Shown one piece after another: positions 30,382-34,506 of a DNA stretch of 34,506 bases. A model generated the notes under the pieces. It did not search any database and was not told the origin of the DNA. It saw only the letters and a program-made list of their open reading frames with translations. The DNA comes from Gymnopilus junonius. Lineage: Eukaryota > Basidiomycota > Agaricomycetes > Agaricales > Galerinaceae. Position 1 is the first letter of the stretch; every line of letters starts with the position of its first letter. The stretch covers positions 1 to 34,506 of the forward strand of contig JADNYJ010000339.1 in NCBI GenBank assembly GCA_015501075.1. Reading direction: 5' to 3'. A program made the translations under genes and the position numbers.

Positions 30382-32690
30382 ATGGGAAGGAGAAGATCGA
30401 AATACAGCCCATCACAGTGAGTTATTCTCATTCTACGCCCCTCTTTCGAATCGCCCTTGAGTTCAGCCTACGTATCCCTTTGTTTACTCGGGCTCGTCCT
30501 CTTGCAATTTGCAATACTGACGGATTTGGTTTCACAGCACGAAAGGAACCGTTCTGTGACGTTTCTCAAGGTACGCACGCATTTCGATCTCAATTTCGCG
30601 CAGATTGGAACTATTTTGTGCTGATGACGATCTTGGCAATTTCTCTATTCTTATCAACTTATTCAACCCGCCTCTTCCCTTTTCCGCCCTTCTTTCGGCA
30701 CCCTAGCGCAAGAATGGCCTCTTCAAGAAAGCTTACGAGCTAGGCGTTCTCTGTTCCGTCGATGTCGCGGTCATTATCTTCGGTAAGCCGTCCTCCTTGT
30801 CGTGTTGCCCACTCCCATCCTCCTTCGACCTTGTTCTATTTTAAATCCGTTTATTATGCACAGAGGACCGTCCAGGCCATGACCTGAAGCTACACCAGTA
30901 TTGCTCAGCCGATATCCGCGATATTGTCCAGAGACAAATTCGGGTATGTTTCCCTCGATGTCTTACTGCCCTGATCCTTATCATCTGACCCATCCACTTA
31001 CAGTTCCAAGGCGAAAGGACATCAAGGGTCCTGGAGACTTCTCTGGTGCGGGCAGTGCATCCAAATTCGACGATGACGCCGAAGGAGAGGACGTTAACGG
31101 CGATGAGGATGAGGAAGACGACGCACCTGTGACTCGTTCTGGGAAGAGAAGACGGACTGGGAAGCTGAGCATGGCTTCAGATTTGGACCCGAACGATGTA
31201 CGTATCCTGCTCGTTTACCTCCTTCTACGTCATCTCATGTCGTAGAGCGAATATGTTCCCCAGGACACCCTCATCACCGCAACGGCGGAGGCAATGCTCT
31301 CCCTCAAATTCCGCCTCCGCCGCCCATGCACTCCGGAGGTCGCATGGACTCTTCCAGCGCGTCCGGTATCGGTTCTCTGCTGCCAGTATCCAACGACCGC
31401 ACCTCCAACGTCCGTGAATCCCACCCCCGCCTCTCCAAACGTCCCAGGTCCACCTCGACAGCATGGACCCAGGCCGCCGCTCTCCAGCACCCAATCCGGC
31501 GGACCCAACGATTTCATGAGCGGAGGCCCACCACGTACTGACCTGTACCTCCCAGACCAATCGGCCAGGGATTACCGCCAGATGCGCTCCGGTCCTCAGT
31601 CGCATCACAGCATGGTTCCGTCTCCCCACCCCCACCCGTATCATCCAGGAGACGGCATGCACCACCAAGGGTTCAATCCAACCCCGGCTTACACCCCCAT
31701 GTTTCCTGTGAGCGCGCAAACTTCGCCTCCGCCTTCCTTTATCCCTCTCAATGAATTCTCACAACGTGGACAGTCATCCTTCGTCCGCGACATGGGAGGA
31801 CCGGCTCACAACGGTGGTGGTGGCTATGGTGGCCCTAGAGGTAGTGCAGGAGGAGGAGGAGGAAGATTCAACGATCCATCCCCGCAAGGACCGCAATACG
31901 ACCCACTTCTCTACTCACCCTCGGCCAACATGATCCCTCAGCGTCATCCGGGGCATCAGCAGCCATTCGCGTCCGACAGCCGTTTGCTGTGCTCCTTGAG
32001 GCGGATCGTCGACAACAGCAACAGCAACAGCAAATGGCAAGCAACGGCCCTGGCGGACTTGATTGGCCCAACCATGGGCACGAACATCCTGGTATTCCGC
32101 CGATTGCCTCGCCTTCCCCCAGAAACGACACGATTTCGCGGAATGCCAGCGGACATGGCGCTGCAGGTACGTCTCTGTCTCTCTCCTCTCACTTCCCATT
32201 TCATCTCATATTCTGACTCCTCCCTCTTCCTTCCTTCCTAGGGCAACCCATCACCTCCCCACACGACGCCTCCTGGTTCGAGGTGTTCACCAATCCGCCC
32301 ACCAACGCACACAGCGCAGTACCCACCGTCTCTCCTCCGGGTACCGCCACATCCGCCACGTCCATCCCTCCTTCCAGCGCTCGCAGCCCTCGTGAAACAC
32401 ACGGTCCCGCAGGCACTAGCGCAGGTGCATCCGCGACTTCATGGGAACGAGGCGACGGAGCAGCCAAGGGCGGCGATATCGGGTTCATCCTCGGCGCTGC
32501 TGGCGATTCTGCCGGTGGTCTCGCTGGCGGTGCTGGTGCTGGCGGGAGGGCGAGTCGGGCTGAAGGTCGGATTTCGCGAGGCGCATCGGAGGCGGGTCGG
32601 GTGATAAAGCTGGAGCTGCGGAGGATGCTCCAGGAGGGGGTGCTGGTGCTGAAGCCGAGGTCAAAGAAGGTGGTGCGGATGCAAGGATAA
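30382..32690 (+). CDS. MADS-box transcription factor, MEF2/Rlm1 type
   Basis: Nuclear DNA-binding regulator. Exons: 30382-30416, 30538-30570, 30707-30782, 30864-30943, 31004-31197, 31246-32166 and 32242-32690. The splices assemble a textbook MADS box: [35 protein letters not shown] and SVDVAVIIF, then [18 protein letters not shown]. An acidic segment ([13 protein letters not shown]) with KRRR follows, then a long Pro/Ser/Gly/His-rich activation region with seven glutamines (near 32010-32035). Frame breaks occur near 30392 (AAG for the conserved RRK, one A short), 31016 (one G short before [10 protein letters not shown]), about 31258 (one C short), about 31400 and about 31980, so the C-terminus is uncertain. 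In yeasts Rlm1 acts at the end of the cell-wall-integrity MAP-kinase pathway; a similar role here is inference. Confidence 0.9.
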
Positions 32691-33469
32691 TGGGAAGGCG
32701 AAAGAGGGAGGAACGGGTGGTGATGCTTAGGCGTCCGCTGCGGTGGTAGTAATGCGTTTCTTTCTTGGGATGAAGAAACTGTTTGGGAAAAAAATTAGTA
32801 TGTCTGGACTTCGATCTGCGTTCGAATAGGGCCCTTGACGGTTAGTAATGATTTCTTTCTTTCTTCTCTTCTCTTCTCTTCTCCTGTCTTTTCCATCTTG
32901 ATTTGTTCCGTCTATTTCTCCTTCGTCGATGTATTATTGCTGAACACTGCTATGCCTACTTTCTTTTCCGTTACTATCTACCTCTACGTACAAAACGAAC
33001 TCTTATCGATCCACTTTACCATTTACCGTAATCTCCTTTTTTTCTTTTCTTTTACGTCTGTCATGTCTTGCGTTGTTCTGCGACCTTTGTATCTCCAGTG
33101 ATTATGACAAATGATCATCAAGACTTTAATTAAAATTTGACGAAAGGGATTGCCATGCATTCTTTACGCTAGTAGTGAATTTGCCCACTGCCGCTCCTCT
33201 TACTTCCTCGAACCTAAGTTGTTTGGGCTAGGCATTAGAGTATGTAAGAGATGAAAGGCGAACAGAAACTCACCGCCACAGCTAGGTCATCCACATCGCC
33301 ACATAGCAGCAATATCTCGTCGTTTAACCGCCTTGTTTCCTTCTTCAAGTCACCTGTTATCTCGTCCTCCAACGCCTGCAGCCTAGCCTCGCTTGTCACC
33401 TGCATAGTTGCACTAGTGCCTCGTGAGAATTGAGGAAGAGACCTTGCGGCAGTAAGGAAGCCAGGTCAG
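32691..33469. other. 3' flank of the MADS-box gene
   Basis: No supported gene. It contains a pyrimidine tract at 32852-32890 and a hydrophobic plus-strand frame (32835-33101) with no family signal. The MADS-box transcript probably ends in the left part. Confidence 0.4.
32852..32890. repeat. Pyrimidine (CTTTT/TTCTC) simple-sequence tract
   Basis: About 40 bases of nearly pure C and T with repeated TTCTC units. Confidence 0.8.
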
Positions 33470-33518
33470 TAAGGCTCCAACCGTACTATATACCTACCGT
33501 ATATATACGGTAATACTG

Positions 33519-33540
33519 TATACGTATACGTATACGTATA
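33519..33540. repeat. TATACG short tandem repeat inside the hAT-like element
   Basis: Almost four units of the self-complementary hexamer TATACG, in the left subterminal part of the element. Confidence 0.8.
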
Positions 33541-33727
33541 GACCCCCATCGAGAAATCCCAGTATACAGTAAATATACAGTATTACTGTACAGTTATACA
33601 GTTAGGCTCAGGTGGCTTACCCGGCACCCTCGGCATTGCTTATAAACGCTGATGTCACGGTTCGTGACTCCACAATCTCTTACTTCAACCATCTACAACA
33701 CCAGCAAAGGCTTTCAACGCGTACGTT

Positions 33728-34036
33728 GTGGCTGATCTGCCCTTCGTGATATCGCTTTTCCATTCATTTCATTGTTATACCTCACTACAACCCAATATAT
33801 CTGTGCTTTCCTCCGTGAACTGCTGTTTTACCCCCTCCCCCCTGAGTTGCAATGCCGATCACTGCATCACTGAATTTCAAATCACTTGCCATTCATTATC
33901 GATGCGCGACAAGACTATTCGGGAGGCATTATTAGCAAAGGCGTGGATTCGGAGTGGCCTTTCAACTGAGAGAGACCCGGACGAGCTTACAGCACCTCAC
34001 AAAAAGCATAGGAGCATGTCAGGCAAGAAGGATTGA
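33728..34036 (+). pseudogene. Small frame inside the hAT-like element, unrecognised
   Basis: The C-terminal 44 codons from ATG 33902 (MRDKTIREALLAKAWIRSG...HRSMSGKKD) are charged and could be a left-over of an element-encoded protein. No transposase motif is visible; the stretch before this ATG is hydrophobic and probably untranslated. Confidence 0.2.
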
Positions 34037-34222
34037 CCCATAGGCGGCCGTAGAACTCTGTTTTTCATAAATAGAAAAAAGATTTTTATTTCTTTTTTGG
34101 AACCGTATACAACTAGCCATATAACTGTATATATACAGTAAATATACACTAAACAACCGTATCCATATATTTAAGCTGTTGACCCTATACGTATACTATA
34201 TGGTTGGAGCCTTACAGGTCAG

Positions 34223-34506
34223 CTTAGGGTTAGGGTGGTGGTGGTATTCCTGCACTTGAAGGCCGGGGGCGCTGTGGATAACAGGGAAATTGGGGGACAA
34301 TCTCCATCCTGTTTCGCCTTTATAAGGCTCTTCAGATCCTACAGCTTTCACTTAGGTTAGTGGTGGTGTTTTTTCTGCAACTGAAGGCCGGGGGCTGTTA
34401 CGGACAAGTGGAACTTAGGGTTAGGTGGTTGTTGTTGTCCTGCACTGAAGGCCGGGGGACGCTGTGGATAACTGGGAAGTTGGGGGACAACCTCCATCCA
34501 GTTCGC
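34223..34506 (+). repeat. Tandem satellite units (about 95 bp) carrying TTAGGG motifs
   Basis: Three direct copies share the order CTTAGGGTTAGG, GTGGTGG-like, CTGCACTGAAGGCCGGGGG, CGCTGTGGATAAC, GGGGGACAA, CTCCATCC, TTCGC. They are unit 1 at 34223-34317 (95 bp), a truncated unit 2 at 34351-34413 and unit 3 at 34414-34506 (93 bp), which is cut by the window edge. Units 1 and 3 are the most alike. Each starts with one or two telomere-like repeats, (TTAGGG)2 being intact at 34224-34235. The array probably continues beyond the window and may be subtelomeric or an old interstitial telomeric site. Confidence 0.8.

Larger units (their letters stand above)
33470..34214. mobile_element. hAT-like non-autonomous element (745 bp) with 8-bp target duplication
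   Basis: The ends are inverted: TAAGGCTCCAACCGTA on the left and its reverse complement, with one mismatch, on the right (TATGGTTGGAGCCTTA). Both sides carry the same octamer CAGGTCAG (33462-33469 and 34215-34222). An 8-bp duplication with short inverted ends is the hAT signature. Inside each end are AT-rich subterminal motifs: ACTGTATA-type palindromes and the 15-mer ATACAGTAAATATAC, present near both ends in the same orientation. The interior has a 102-codon frame without a recognisable dimerisation or RNase-H-like region, so it appears non-autonomous. Confidence 0.7.

Noticed and set aside
33482..33612. AT-rich palindromes as a replication origin or centromere piece
   Set aside because: They fall inside an element bounded by inverted ends and 8-bp duplications, so subterminal repeats are the simpler explanation.
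1..34506. CRISPR arrays, operons, bacterial promoters, rRNA genes
   Set aside because: Spliceosomal introns and fungal gene families show a nuclear eukaryotic source; no spaced direct repeats of CRISPR type were seen.

Overview
The window is nuclear DNA of a filamentous fungus, most likely a mushroom-forming basidiomycete (Agaricomycetes). The evidence is many short GT-AG introns (mostly 48-67 nt), F-box/leucine-rich proteins of the basidiomycete type, a two-BTB protein, two single-span membrane proteins with a small-residue or Ser/Thr-rich ectodomain, and a MEF2/Rlm1-type MADS-box regulator. No plasmid, phage, CRISPR or rRNA signal was seen.

Left part (1-9.2 kb): an F-box protein gene on the minus strand, a 461-bp PIF/Harbinger-type MITE with TTA target duplications and a transposase N-terminal remnant, a gene-poor stretch, a four-exon nitronate monooxygenase gene and a three-exon BTB gene. 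Middle (9.2-25 kb): poorly resolved gene-poor DNA, a seven-exon membrane protein gene with a carbohydrate-binding-like ectodomain, two intact F-box genes on the plus strand, a 35-bp-arm fold-back and unrecognised minus-strand genes. Right part (25-34.5 kb): an intronless, GC-rich gene for a mitochondrial pentatricopeptide-repeat (PPR) protein that ends in a plant-type E plus DYW cytidine-deaminase module; a six-exon Ser/Thr-rich membrane protein divergently paired with the MADS-box gene; a 745-bp hAT-like non-autonomous element with 8-bp target duplications; and the start of a tandem repeat that carries TTAGGG motifs.

The outstanding item is the PPR-DYW gene. It has the HSE and CxxC zinc/catalytic signature, the DGxCSC box and a mitochondrial presequence, the make-up of plant organellar C-to-U RNA-editing factors, here between ordinary fungal genes. 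It ends in Gly-Arg-Tyr rather than Asp-Tyr-Trp.

Several otherwise convincing genes (F-box at 0.5-2 kb, nitronate monooxygenase, PPR-DYW, MADS-box) carry single-base frame breaks. Nearly all are explained by loss of one base from a homopolymer run. Because they also hit the conserved start of the MADS box, assembly indels are more likely than a chain of pseudogenes; this should be settled with reads before any gene here is called dead.
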